Below the pieces are notes generated by a model. The model was not told where the DNA came from. It saw nothing but the letters and a program-made list of their open reading frames with translations, and ran no database searches. A stretch of DNA of 64,000 bases. Source: Clostridium scatologenes. GTDB taxonomy: Bacteria; Bacillota; Clostridia; Clostridiales; Clostridiaceae. The stretch's first letter is position 1; each line of letters opens with the position of its first letter. The translations under genes were made by a program, and so were the position numbers. The stretch spans positions 868,001 through 932,000 of the forward strand of contig NZ_CP009933.1 of assembly GCF_000968375.1 (NCBI RefSeq), written 5' to 3'. Positions 35,179 to 43,106 of the stretch are shown here, piece by piece.

Positions 35179-36177
35179 ATGTTGCTTAGGGAATACAACC
35201 AGTCAACCTTTATAATTTTAAAAGCAGCGTATCTTTATTACATAAAAGGTTTGTCTCAAAACGAAATATCAGATAAATTACAAGTGTCCATTACTACAGT
35301 ATCACGTTTCATTAAGAAAGCAAAAGATGAAAAAATCATTGAATTTGTTATCAAAGATCCATATATTGAATGCATACATTTGGAAGAAAAGCTTAAAGAA
35401 ACTTTTGGCTTAAAAGATGTAATAATAGCTCCAGACCCTGCAGTTAGTCATGTAGAAAATGAAAAATTTAATTCAGAAAATAGAAAAAAATTAGTAGCTT
35501 TAGAAGGTGCAAGATATTTACAAAGGATTATAAAGAAGGATGATGTTTTAGGGGTTTCATGGGGAAGTACAATGTACTACTTGATAAACTACTTAAATCC
35601 ATGTCAAAAAGTAGATGCAACATTTGTAACACTTCATGGAAGTATATCTTGCTGTGAAAATGAGTTAGATGTGAGGACTCTTGTATCAAGGATGGCAAAA
35701 GCATTTAGTGGGAAAAAATACTATATATTAGCTGAAGGTCTTATGAGCAATAGAGCCATTGCAGAATATATGAAAAAAGAGAAAAGTATTGCAAAAGTAT
35801 TTAATATGTTTGATAAAGTTAATATTTCAATTAATGGGATTGGTTCATTTTATCCAAATTTGGATTCAAAGCTATCAAAAAAAGAATATATAAATGAGTT
35901 TGAACTGGAAAAATTGAAAAATAAGAATGTAGTTGGCGATATAGCGCTTAGATTTTTTGATGCAAATGGGAAGGAATGTAAAACTGACTTAAAAGAAAGA
36001 ACAATAGCTATAGATTTGGAAAGCTTTAAGAAAATAGAAACAAAAATAACTATAGCGGCAGATGATAACAAAGCTCATACTATCTTATCAGCATTAAAGG
36101 GTAATTTAATTGATGTACTTATAATAGACTACTCACTTGGAAATTCAATTATGAAATTAGTAGGTAAAGCAAGTTAG
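35179..36177 (+). CDS. SorC/DeoR-type sugar-binding transcriptional regulator
   Basis: A ~332-residue regulator: an N-terminal helix-turn-helix (KGLSQNEISDKLQVSITTVS, then RFIKKAKDEKI) and a C-terminal SorC sugar-phosphate-binding domain (LGVSWGSTMYYL, IGSFYP). Such proteins bind a phosphorylated intermediate of the pathway they control. ATG 35179 is preferred since GGGGAGGG precedes it; the ATG at 35164 would include that site. It heads the kinase/dehydrogenase/RuBisCO-like gene block, 96 bp before the kinase, and is the obvious local regulator. Confidence 0.87.
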   Translation: MLLREYNQSTFIILKAAYLYYIKGLSQNEISDKLQVSITTVSRFIKKAKDEKIIEFVIKDPYIECIHLEEKLKETFGLKDVIIAPDPAVSHVENEKFNSENRKKLVALEGARYLQRIIKKDDVLGVSWGSTMYYLINYLNPCQKVDATFVTLHGSISCCENELDVRTLVSRMAKAFSGKKYYILAEGLMSNRAIAEYMKKEKSIAKVFNMFDKVNISINGIGSFYPNLDSKLSKKEYINEFELEKLKNKNVVGDIALRFFDANGKECKTDLKERTIAIDLESFKKIETKITIAADDNKAHTILSALKGNLIDVLIIDYSLGNSIMKLVGKAS

Positions 36178-36273
36178 TAACATATTTAAAATGTGTTTAT
36201 TAACAGTTTGTGCTTAAAATACAAAATCATGTTTTATATTATTTAAAATGAGTAAAGGGGAGTGTCTAGTAAA

Positions 36274-37767
36274 ATGGGCGAATATATTTTGACTATTGAC
36301 GAAGGGACAACCAGTGCAAGAGCAATTGTATTAAACCATGAAGGTGAATGCATTAGTATAGCAGACAAAGAATTTAATCAGTACTATCCTAAATCAGGAT
36401 GGCTAGAACATGATGCTAATGAAATATGGACTACAACAATAGAGGTTATAAAAAAAGCTTTACAGAGTGGAAATATTTCTGATTCAGAAATTAAAGCTAT
36501 TGGTATAACTAATCAGAGAGAAACAACTGTTGTTTGGGATAAGAATACGGGAAAACCTCTTTATAATGCTATTGTTTGGGCAGATAGAAGAACTGCAGAA
36601 TATTGTGCTGATTTAAAGAGCAAAGGCTTTGAATCAATGGTTAAAGAAAAAACAGGTCTATTGTTAGATCCATATTTTTCTGGAACAAAGGTAAGATGGA
36701 TATTAGACAATGTGGAAGGTGCTCAAGCTAAAGCAGAAAATGGTGAACTCTATTTTTCTAATATTGACGGCTGGATAATATGGAATCTTACTAATGGCAA
36801 AATCCATGTAACCGATTACAGCAATGCTTCTAGAACGTTATTATTTAATATAAATGAGTTAAAATGGGATGATGAATTGTTAAAAATGCTAAATATACCT
36901 ACATCTATGCTGCCAGAAGTTAAGCCTAGCAGCGGATATTTTGCTACGGCTACAAATATTTTTAGTAAGGTAATACCAATTACAGGAGTTGCGGGAGATC
37001 AACAAGCAGCTACTTTTGGACAATGCTGTTTTAAAAAAGGAATGTCTAAAATTACTTTTGGTACTGCAGGTGTATTGACATTAAACATAGGTAATAAACC
37101 GAAGATATCAAAAAATGGATTATTAACTACTATTGGATGGGGATTAGATGGAAAAGTAGATTATTTATTTGAAGGTACTGTTTATAATGCAGGATCTTCT
37201 ATTCAATGGTTACGTGATGAAATGGGATTTATCGAAGAATCTTCTGATTCTGAACATTTTGCTGAAAAGGTTCATACTTCCGAAGAATTATATGTAGTTC
37301 CAGCCTTTACGGGATTTGCTGCTCCATATTGGGATCCATATGCAAGAGGTGTTATTGTTGGAATTACCAGAGGAACTAACAAAAATAATATTGTTCGTGC
37401 CACATCTGAATCATTAGGCTATCAAACAAGAGACTTGATTGATGCCTTAAATGAAGATATGGGTGAAAAGGTACAAGTTTTAAAAGTAGATGGAGGAGCT
37501 TGCAGAAATAATCTTATTACGCAATTCACTTCAGATATTATAGGTATTCCTGTTGAAAGACCTGAGAATGTTGAAACAACAGCTGCTGGTGCCGCATATC
37601 TAGCTGGACTAGCAGTTGGATATTGGGAAAGTGAAGAAGATATTGCTTGTCATAGAAAAATTGAGAAAGTATTTAAACCTATAATTGATGAAAATGAACG
37701 TTCTAAACTTTATAAAGGATGGAAACGAGCAGTTAATGCAGCATTAGTATGGAGTAAAGACAGGTAA
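36274..37767 (+). CDS. glpK: Glycerol-kinase-like FGGY carbohydrate kinase
   Basis: A ~498-residue FGGY kinase closest in overall layout to glycerol kinase. The ATP loop is DEGTTSARA (usual DQGTTSSR). Residues for glycerol in E. coli GlpK are present as Arg82-Glu83 (NQRET), Tyr134 (DPYFSGTK) and Asp242 (GDQQAA). However the loop TFGTAGV (261-267) replaces the usual TYGTGCF, losing the Phe that packs on glycerol. It either is glycerol kinase or phosphorylates a related polyol. GGGGAG lies 12 bases before the ATG. It is in a block with two FAD oxidoreductases and a RuBisCO-like gene. Confidence 0.8.
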   Translation: MGEYILTIDEGTTSARAIVLNHEGECISIADKEFNQYYPKSGWLEHDANEIWTTTIEVIKKALQSGNISDSEIKAIGITNQRETTVVWDKNTGKPLYNAIVWADRRTAEYCADLKSKGFESMVKEKTGLLLDPYFSGTKVRWILDNVEGAQAKAENGELYFSNIDGWIIWNLTNGKIHVTDYSNASRTLLFNINELKWDDELLKMLNIPTSMLPEVKPSSGYFATATNIFSKVIPITGVAGDQQAATFGQCCFKKGMSKITFGTAGVLTLNIGNKPKISKNGLLTTIGWGLDGKVDYLFEGTVYNAGSSIQWLRDEMGFIEESSDSEHFAEKVHTSEELYVVPAFTGFAAPYWDPYARGVIVGITRGTNKNNIVRATSESLGYQTRDLIDALNEDMGEKVQVLKVDGGACRNNLITQFTSDIIGIPVERPENVETTAAGAAYLAGLAVGYWESEEDIACHRKIEKVFKPIIDENERSKLYKGWKRAVNAALVWSKDR

Positions 37768-37824
37768 ATCAAGATGCAATAGTTATTGACAAATATGCCT
37801 TTGAAGTGAAAAGGGGAGTGAATA

Positions 37825-39324
37825 ATGAAAACTGATGTACTAATAATTGGTGGTGGTGTCATTGGGACAGCAATTGCACATCAATTGGCAAAGTATAATT
37901 TAGATATAGTACTGGTTGAAAAAGAAAGTGATATTTGCATGGGGGCAAGTAAGGCAAATTCATCAATGATACATGATGGATACAATGTAGATGCCAATAA
38001 ATTAAAAGGAAAATTGGTTTTAAAAGCTAATCCTTATTTTGAAAAATTATGTAGTGATTTGTATGTACAATATACAAAAAAGCTTGGTTCAATTGTTGTT
38101 GGATTTGAAGATGAAGATATGAAGGTAATGAAAGAACAATTAGAAAATGGAAATAAAAATGGAATAAAGGGTTTAAAGATTATTGGAAGAGATGAACTTC
38201 TAGAATTAGAACCATATATTAATCCAAAAGTAAAATTTGGATTGTTAAATCCCAATACAGGAATAATTAACCCTTTTGAATTGACAATAGCTTTAGCTGA
38301 GAATGCTGTAATAAATGGAGTGAAAGTTTTATTAAATACTGAAGTTCAGGATATTATTATTAAAGATAAAAAAGTAGAGGCAGTTAAAACAAGCCGTGGG
38401 GTATTTGAAACTAAGGTGGTAATAAATGCTGCTGGTTTGTATGCAGATAAAATTGCAAGCATGGTTGAAGACATTGATTTTGAAATTAAGCCTAGGAAAG
38501 GTCAATATTTTTTATATGATAAGAAATGGAATTATCTTGTTAAACATGCCATATACTCTGCACCTAGCAAAATTTCCAAAGGAATGATAATCTTGCCTAC
38601 AACAGAGGGGAATATTCTGGGAGGTTCTAATGCTCAAACAATTGATGATAAAGAAAATCTTGCTACCACATATGAGGGTTTTGAAGAGATATATAATAAT
38701 ACAATACATCATATTTTTCCAAATTTGCCTCGAATGGGGGATGTAATTACCACATTTTCAGGTTTAAGGGCAGCAGCAACCTCTGAAGATTTTATCATCG
38801 GATATGCTAAAACGGTAAAAGGTTTTATAAATGTAGCTGGAATACAATCACCAGGATTATCCTCCTCACCTGCTATAGCAAGTATGGTTGAGGATTTAGT
38901 AAGAGGCTTAAATTATGATTTGAATTTCACAGAAAAAAAGAATTATAGAAGAGATCGTCCTAAGCCAATTATATTAAGAGATCTTCCTTATGAGGAAAGA
39001 AGTGAACTAATAAAAAAGAATCCTGATTATGGAACAATCATTTGTAGATGTGAAACAGTTAGTAAGGGTGAAATAATAGATGCAATTCATCGTCCAATTC
39101 CTGCTGCCAGCATAGATGCAATAAAACGCAGAACAAGGGCTGGTATGGGACGCTGCCAAGGAGGCTTTTGTGGTCCAAGAGTATTAAATATTTTAAGACG
39201 AGAATTAAATATATCTCCCCTTGAGGTAACAAAAAAGGGAAAAGGATCCTATGTATTAATTTCAAAGAGTAAAGAATTATCCTTGCCTAAGGGGGAAAAA
39301 AGTTATGAAAAGATTAGATTATGA
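37825..39324 (+). CDS. FAD-dependent polyol-phosphate dehydrogenase (anaerobic GlpA-like)
   Basis: A 499-residue protein. The N-terminal FAD motif is IIGGGVIGTAIAHQLA. The DAO domain includes NAAGLYADKIA and TFSGLRAA. Near residues 410-455 is a BFD-like [2Fe-2S] segment: IICRCETVSKGEI and MGRCQGGFCGP. This architecture matches GlpA-like anaerobic glycerol-3-phosphate dehydrogenases, which oxidise G3P to dihydroxyacetone phosphate. In this operon the substrate could be another phosphorylated polyol. GGGGAG precedes the ATG. It overlaps the next gene by 20 bp. Confidence 0.85.
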   Translation: MKTDVLIIGGGVIGTAIAHQLAKYNLDIVLVEKESDICMGASKANSSMIHDGYNVDANKLKGKLVLKANPYFEKLCSDLYVQYTKKLGSIVVGFEDEDMKVMKEQLENGNKNGIKGLKIIGRDELLELEPYINPKVKFGLLNPNTGIINPFELTIALAENAVINGVKVLLNTEVQDIIIKDKKVEAVKTSRGVFETKVVINAAGLYADKIASMVEDIDFEIKPRKGQYFLYDKKWNYLVKHAIYSAPSKISKGMIILPTTEGNILGGSNAQTIDDKENLATTYEGFEEIYNNTIHHIFPNLPRMGDVITTFSGLRAAATSEDFIIGYAKTVKGFINVAGIQSPGLSSSPAIASMVEDLVRGLNYDLNFTEKKNYRRDRPKPIILRDLPYEERSELIKKNPDYGTIICRCETVSKGEIIDAIHRPIPAASIDAIKRRTRAGMGRCQGGFCGPRVLNILRRELNISPLEVTKKGKGSYVLISKSKELSLPKGEKSYEKIRL

Positions 39325-40570
39325 TCTTGTAATAATTGGAGGAGGTCCAGCTGGTCTATCGGCAGCATTAGAGTCCAAAAAAAATGGAGTAGAAAAAATA
39401 TTAATTTGTGAGAGAGGTTCGCATTTAGGTGGCATTTTGAAACAATGTATTCATAATGGTTTTGGACTCCAATACTTTAAAGAAGAGCTCACTGGTCCTG
39501 AATATGCTCAGCGGTTTATAGATAATATACAGAAAACAGATATTGATATAAAACTTAATACAATGGTTATTGACATATTTGAAGATAAAAAAATAGCTGC
39601 AGTAAACAGCATTGATGGATTATTTGAGGTTGAGACTAAAGCTCTTATCTTAGCTATGGGATGTAGGGAAAGGACTCGTGAAGCTTTAACTATACCTGGA
39701 GAACGACCATCAGGGATTATGACTGCTGGAACAGCTCAAAGATATGTAAATGTGGAAGGCTTTATGCCTGGTAGGGAAGTTGTTATATTAGGTTCTGGTG
39801 ATATCGGACTTATAATGGCCAGAAGACTAACTTTAGAAGGTGCTAATGTTAAAGGCGTTCTTGAAATAATGCCTTATTCAACTGGATTAGTTCGTAACAA
39901 AGTACAGTGTTTAGATGATTTTAATATACCATTACTCTTAAATCATACTGTTACTGAAATTCATGGCAAGGAAAGATTAGAAGGAGTAACAATTGCTAAA
40001 GTTGACAATCATTTAAAACCAATTAGAGAAACAGAAAAATATATAAATTGTGACACCTTGTTACTTTCAGTTGGCTTAGTACCTGAAAATGAATTGTCTA
40101 AGAAAATAGATATTAACTTTGACCCTGTAACAAAGGGAGCAATGGTAAATGAAAAACGCAGAACCAATGTCTCTTGGGTGTTTGCCTGTGGAAATGTACT
40201 CCATGTTCATGATTTAGTTGATAATGTCACTGCTGAAGGTGAAATTGCAGGTAGAGCAGCTGCAGAATATATAAATAGTCAGCTAAAAGTTAGACAAAAA
40301 AAGATAGAAGTTAAGCATGGTAATAATATTGCTTATGTCGTTCCACAATTTATAGAATTTGATGATTTAAAGCAGAAAAATATTAAGCTATATATGCGTG
40401 TAAGACAACCTGATGACAATATAGGTGTGGTGTTAAAAGACAATAATCATAGTATAATTGCAAACTTCAAGAAAGAAATAGTAACTCCTGGTTCAATGAT
40501 AACACTTTCTGTACCTGTAAAGCTTTTCTCAGATGATTTAGATATAATTGAAGTTTCTATTTCCAAATAG
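39305..40570 (+). CDS. NAD(P)/FAD-dependent oxidoreductase, partner of the GlpA-like enzyme
   Basis: A 421-residue pyridine-nucleotide-disulfide-type flavoprotein with two Rossmann motifs: the FAD motif IIGGGPAGLSAA at the N-terminus and a second nucleotide motif ILGSGDIGLIMARR near 160. CRERTREALTIPGERPSGIM is the usual connecting block. In Firmicutes such proteins sit between a GlpA-like dehydrogenase and a DUF1667 protein and likely carry electrons from the polyol-phosphate oxidation to NAD or another acceptor. The start overlaps the upstream gene, implying coupling. Confidence 0.85.
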   Translation: MKRLDYDLVIIGGGPAGLSAALESKKNGVEKILICERGSHLGGILKQCIHNGFGLQYFKEELTGPEYAQRFIDNIQKTDIDIKLNTMVIDIFEDKKIAAVNSIDGLFEVETKALILAMGCRERTREALTIPGERPSGIMTAGTAQRYVNVEGFMPGREVVILGSGDIGLIMARRLTLEGANVKGVLEIMPYSTGLVRNKVQCLDDFNIPLLLNHTVTEIHGKERLEGVTIAKVDNHLKPIRETEKYINCDTLLLSVGLVPENELSKKIDINFDPVTKGAMVNEKRRTNVSWVFACGNVLHVHDLVDNVTAEGEIAGRAAAEYINSQLKVRQKKIEVKHGNNIAYVVPQFIEFDDLKQKNIKLYMRVRQPDDNIGVVLKDNNHSIIANFKKEIVTPGSMITLSVPVKLFSDDLDIIEVSISK

Positions 40571-40583
40571 GGGGGTGAGAAAA

Positions 40584-40952
40584 GTGAGTAAAGAGACAAA
40601 AATAGTTTGCATTGGTTGTCCAAAAGGATGCAGCATAAGTATAAGTCATGATAAAAGTAGCATTAAAGCTATTGAGGGATATAGCTGCAAAAATGGTCTT
40701 GAATATGCAAAAAATGAATTTACAGCACCTAAAAGGATACTGACTAGTACTGTTAAAGTTAAGTTTGGTGAATTACTTGTTGTTTCTGTTAAAACAAAAG
40801 AGCCTATTCCTAAAAATAAAATATTTGAATGTATGCATGAAATAAATGAACTGGAAGTAGAAGCTCCTCTAAAGATAGGAACTATTATAAAAGATAATAT
40901 AGCGCAAACAGGGGTAGCTCTTATTACTACAGAACCAATAAGTAGAATATAA
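40584..40952 (+). CDS. DUF1667 iron-sulfur-type protein
   Basis: A ~122-residue DUF1667 protein. The N-terminal CIGCPKGCSI and YSCKNGLEYA give a Cys set suited to an iron-sulfur or metal site. FTAPKRILTSTV is the family's next block. Members accompany the two FAD oxidoreductases just upstream and are thought to form a complex with them. The start is GTG 40584 after GGGGGGTGAG; the longer frame to 40548 starts inside the previous gene without a site. Confidence 0.82.
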   Translation: MSKETKIVCIGCPKGCSISISHDKSSIKAIEGYSCKNGLEYAKNEFTAPKRILTSTVKVKFGELLVVSVKTKEPIPKNKIFECMHEINELEVEAPLKIGTIIKDNIAQTGVALITTEPISRI

Positions 40953-40981
40953 AAATTAAGTACAAAATGGAGGTAATATTT

Positions 40982-42316
40982 ATGAACAGATTTTATAGTC
41001 CTATGTTAAATCCAAATTATGAAGGCGTAAATATTGATGATCTAGTTGTAGCAACTTATTTGATTGGTACTTCTAAAGATGAGGATCCTATTATTAAAGC
41101 ATCAAGTATAGGTATTGAACAGACAACGGGTTCATGGATAGATGTTCCTGCAGAAACAGATGAAGTTAGAGCTAAATATGCTTCAAAAATAATTGGCATA
41201 TATGAGGTTCCTGATTATGAAAATCAGTTTAATGTAAATCAAAATGTACCTGATGATGGAACTAGATTTTATGTCGTAAGAATAGGTTTTCCAGTTGCAA
41301 ACATTGATGATAACATTCCATTACTCTTTGCAACAATTCTTGGCAATGTAACTGCTATGCCAAATTTAAGAATACTGGATATTGATTTCCCTAAAAGCTT
41401 TGCATGTAAGTTCCAGGGGCCAAAGTTTGGTATTCAAGGAATAAGAGATATTTTAGGAGTTAAGGAAAGACCTCTTCTTAATAATATGATTAAACCTTGT
41501 ACAGGTTATACACCTGATGTTGGAGCTAAATTATTTTATGAAGCAGCAGTTGGTGGAGTGGATATTATAAAAGATGACGAATTGATAGGAGGAAGTAGAG
41601 TATTTAATAATCTTGAAGAACGTGTAGAAAAGAACATGGCTGCAGCAGCAAAAGCTGATAAGATAAAAGGTGAAAAAACTCTTTATGCTGTAAATATAAC
41701 TGATGAAATATCCAGGCTTAAAGATAATGCCATGAAAGCAATAAATGCAGGAGCTAATTGTTTAATGGTTGATACTTTTGGAATTGGATTATCTGCTCTT
41801 AGATACTTAGCAGAAGATACTAAGATAAATGTACCTATATTATCCCATTGTTGTTTTGGTGCTTCTTGGACTGTTTCACCATATCAAGGAGTAAGTTCTA
41901 CAGTACTTACTAAATTAACGAGAATGTGTGGAGCGGATACATTGCTTATAGAGCTGCCTTATGGAAAATTTGATATAGTTCCATTTAAATATAGAAAGAG
42001 TATTACTACTTGTACTGGTAAGCTGTATGATATAAAACCAACTCTTCCATTTGTGGGAGGTGGAGTTATACCAGGAATAATACCAAAAATTTTAGATGAT
42101 GCAGGTTATGATATTTTGCTTGGAGTAGGAGCTGGCATACATGGTCATAAAATGGGACCTCAAGCAGGAGCAAAGGCATTCAGGTATATAATTGATGCAT
42201 GTATGAATAATATTCCTTTAAAAGAAGCAGCTAAAGATCATGAAGAATTACGTGTTTCACTTGAAACATGGGGTATGTATGGCAAAGAAAACCTCAAGGA
42301 CAATTATGCAATATAG
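40982..42316 (+). CDS. RuBisCO-like protein (form IV-type, RuBisCO large-chain fold)
   Basis: A 444-residue RuBisCO large-subunit homologue. Conserved: Lys171 (IKP motif, general base), Lys197-Asp199-Glu200 (GGVDIIKDDE, metal site with the carbamylated Lys), Asn122 (LGNVTAM), His289 and Lys329 (YGKF). Altered: the IKPK second Lys is Cys173, the HxGT loop His is absent, and the Ser of the SGG phosphate loop is Gly (VGGG 358-361). It should bind Mg2+ and enolise a phosphorylated ketone but not carboxylate RuBP. ATG 40982 follows GGAGGT. It is the last gene of the kinase/dehydrogenase block, 29 bp after the DUF1667 gene. Confidence 0.9.
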   Translation: MNRFYSPMLNPNYEGVNIDDLVVATYLIGTSKDEDPIIKASSIGIEQTTGSWIDVPAETDEVRAKYASKIIGIYEVPDYENQFNVNQNVPDDGTRFYVVRIGFPVANIDDNIPLLFATILGNVTAMPNLRILDIDFPKSFACKFQGPKFGIQGIRDILGVKERPLLNNMIKPCTGYTPDVGAKLFYEAAVGGVDIIKDDELIGGSRVFNNLEERVEKNMAAAAKADKIKGEKTLYAVNITDEISRLKDNAMKAINAGANCLMVDTFGIGLSALRYLAEDTKINVPILSHCCFGASWTVSPYQGVSSTVLTKLTRMCGADTLLIELPYGKFDIVPFKYRKSITTCTGKLYDIKPTLPFVGGGVIPGIIPKILDDAGYDILLGVGAGIHGHKMGPQAGAKAFRYIIDACMNNIPLKEAAKDHEELRVSLETWGMYGKENLKDNYAI

Positions 42317-42363
42317 ATAGGACAAATTATCATGTTTTAAGATTTTACTAATATATATATAAT

Positions 42364-42411
42364 AAACCACTTGTAAATACTTTGAATGGTTATTTACAAG
42401 TGGTTATATTT
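42364..42411 (+). terminator. Intrinsic terminator after the RuBisCO-like gene
   Basis: AACCACTTGTAAATA pairs with ATTTACAAGTGGTT around a TTTGAATGGT-like loop and is followed by ATATTTTT. Confidence 0.75.
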
Positions 42412-42451
42412 TTCACAGCATGTTGAAGGCAGTTTGCTATTTGTGCCTTTT

Positions 42452-42727
42452 TTAATTTTTATTCATTTCTTTCATTGCTTCTTCTTCCATAGCATCCAAT
42501 CTGGTATAATAATCTGGTATTTCAAGTAAATGAGCAAGAGCAATTCTTCCTGATATTACAGGGCTATCGCTGGATACATTAGTTGCACATCCAAATCTTG
42601 AGCCATGCTCTAATTCAACATTCATTCCCATATAAAACTGTGTAAAATCTATTTTTTTCCAATCTATCCCTAATATTTTACCTACTTTTCTAGCACGCTT
42701 TTTACTAAAGTGTAATTCATCACTCAT
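42452..42727 (-). CDS. DUF5661 family small protein
   Basis: A 91-residue protein with the family pattern GKILGIDWKKIDFTQFYMG, then MNVELEHGS, a short variable loop with Thr/Asn-Val, and ISGRIALAHLLEIPDYYTRL. There is no known function; members resemble a conserved helical protein often carried by phages and chromosomes. AAAGGAGAAG precedes the ATG. It lies between the RuBisCO-like gene and the nitrogen operon and is unrelated to either by motif. Confidence 0.8.
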   Translation of the reverse strand: MSDELHFSKKRARKVGKILGIDWKKIDFTQFYMGMNVELEHGSRFGCATNVSSDSPVISGRIALAHLLEIPDYYTRLDAMEEEAMKEMNKN

Positions 42728-42913
42728 AATATGCTTCTCCTTTTATTATCTTCATATTTTGATATTTGATTTTTATACTGTTAATACATTTTATTCGAGC
42801 TTAATTAAAATGCTACAGAAATTTGACTAAAATAAAACAATTAGCTTTTTAAAGCGTTTTGCGAATTTATCATTTTTGTAATGGTTTAATTTTAAAATTA
42901 TCAAAAAAACATA

Positions 42914-42942
42914 TTGACATTTATCAATAAAGGTAATATAAT
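42914..42942 (+). promoter_or_regulatory. Sigma-A promoter of the amt operon
   Basis: -35 TTGACA (42914-42919), a 17-bp spacer, and -10 TATAAT (42937-42942), both perfect matches. The transcript should begin near 42949, directly before the two leader hairpins. Confidence 0.85.
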
Positions 42943-42951
42943 CATAAAATA

Positions 42952-43038
42952 CAAATATAAAAGTTAATAGTTTGAAAGGCAATGGCGTCTTAAATAATGA
43001 GAATTTTAAGTTCTCTTATTTGTAGACGCCTTTTAGTT
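42952..43038 (+). promoter_or_regulatory. ANTAR-type tandem-hairpin leader and terminator upstream of amt
   Basis: P1 (42952-42974) is a stem with a bulged G and a closing A·A mismatch around hexaloop AAAGTT. P2 (42976-42991) is a five-pair stem around hexaloop AATGGC. Both loops have A at position 1 and G at position 4, the pattern recognised by ANTAR domains. The P2 right arm (GGCGTCT, 42984-42990) is also the left arm of a terminator whose right arm is AGACGCC (43024-43030), followed by TTTTAGTTTT. Stabilising P2 would prevent termination. The ANTAR gene at 46187 is in the same operon. Confidence 0.7.
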
Positions 43039-43106
43039 TTACTTACTATTTAGCTTAATTTTTACAAAACTTAAATTAATTCTAAAAATTTAAAGGGGGC
43101 TTGGCA

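Noticed and set aside
40982..42316. Possibility of a genuine CO2-fixing RuBisCO
   Set aside because: Key phosphate-loop and catalytic residues of carboxylating forms are missing, and no phosphoribulokinase or R15P isomerase gene is nearby.
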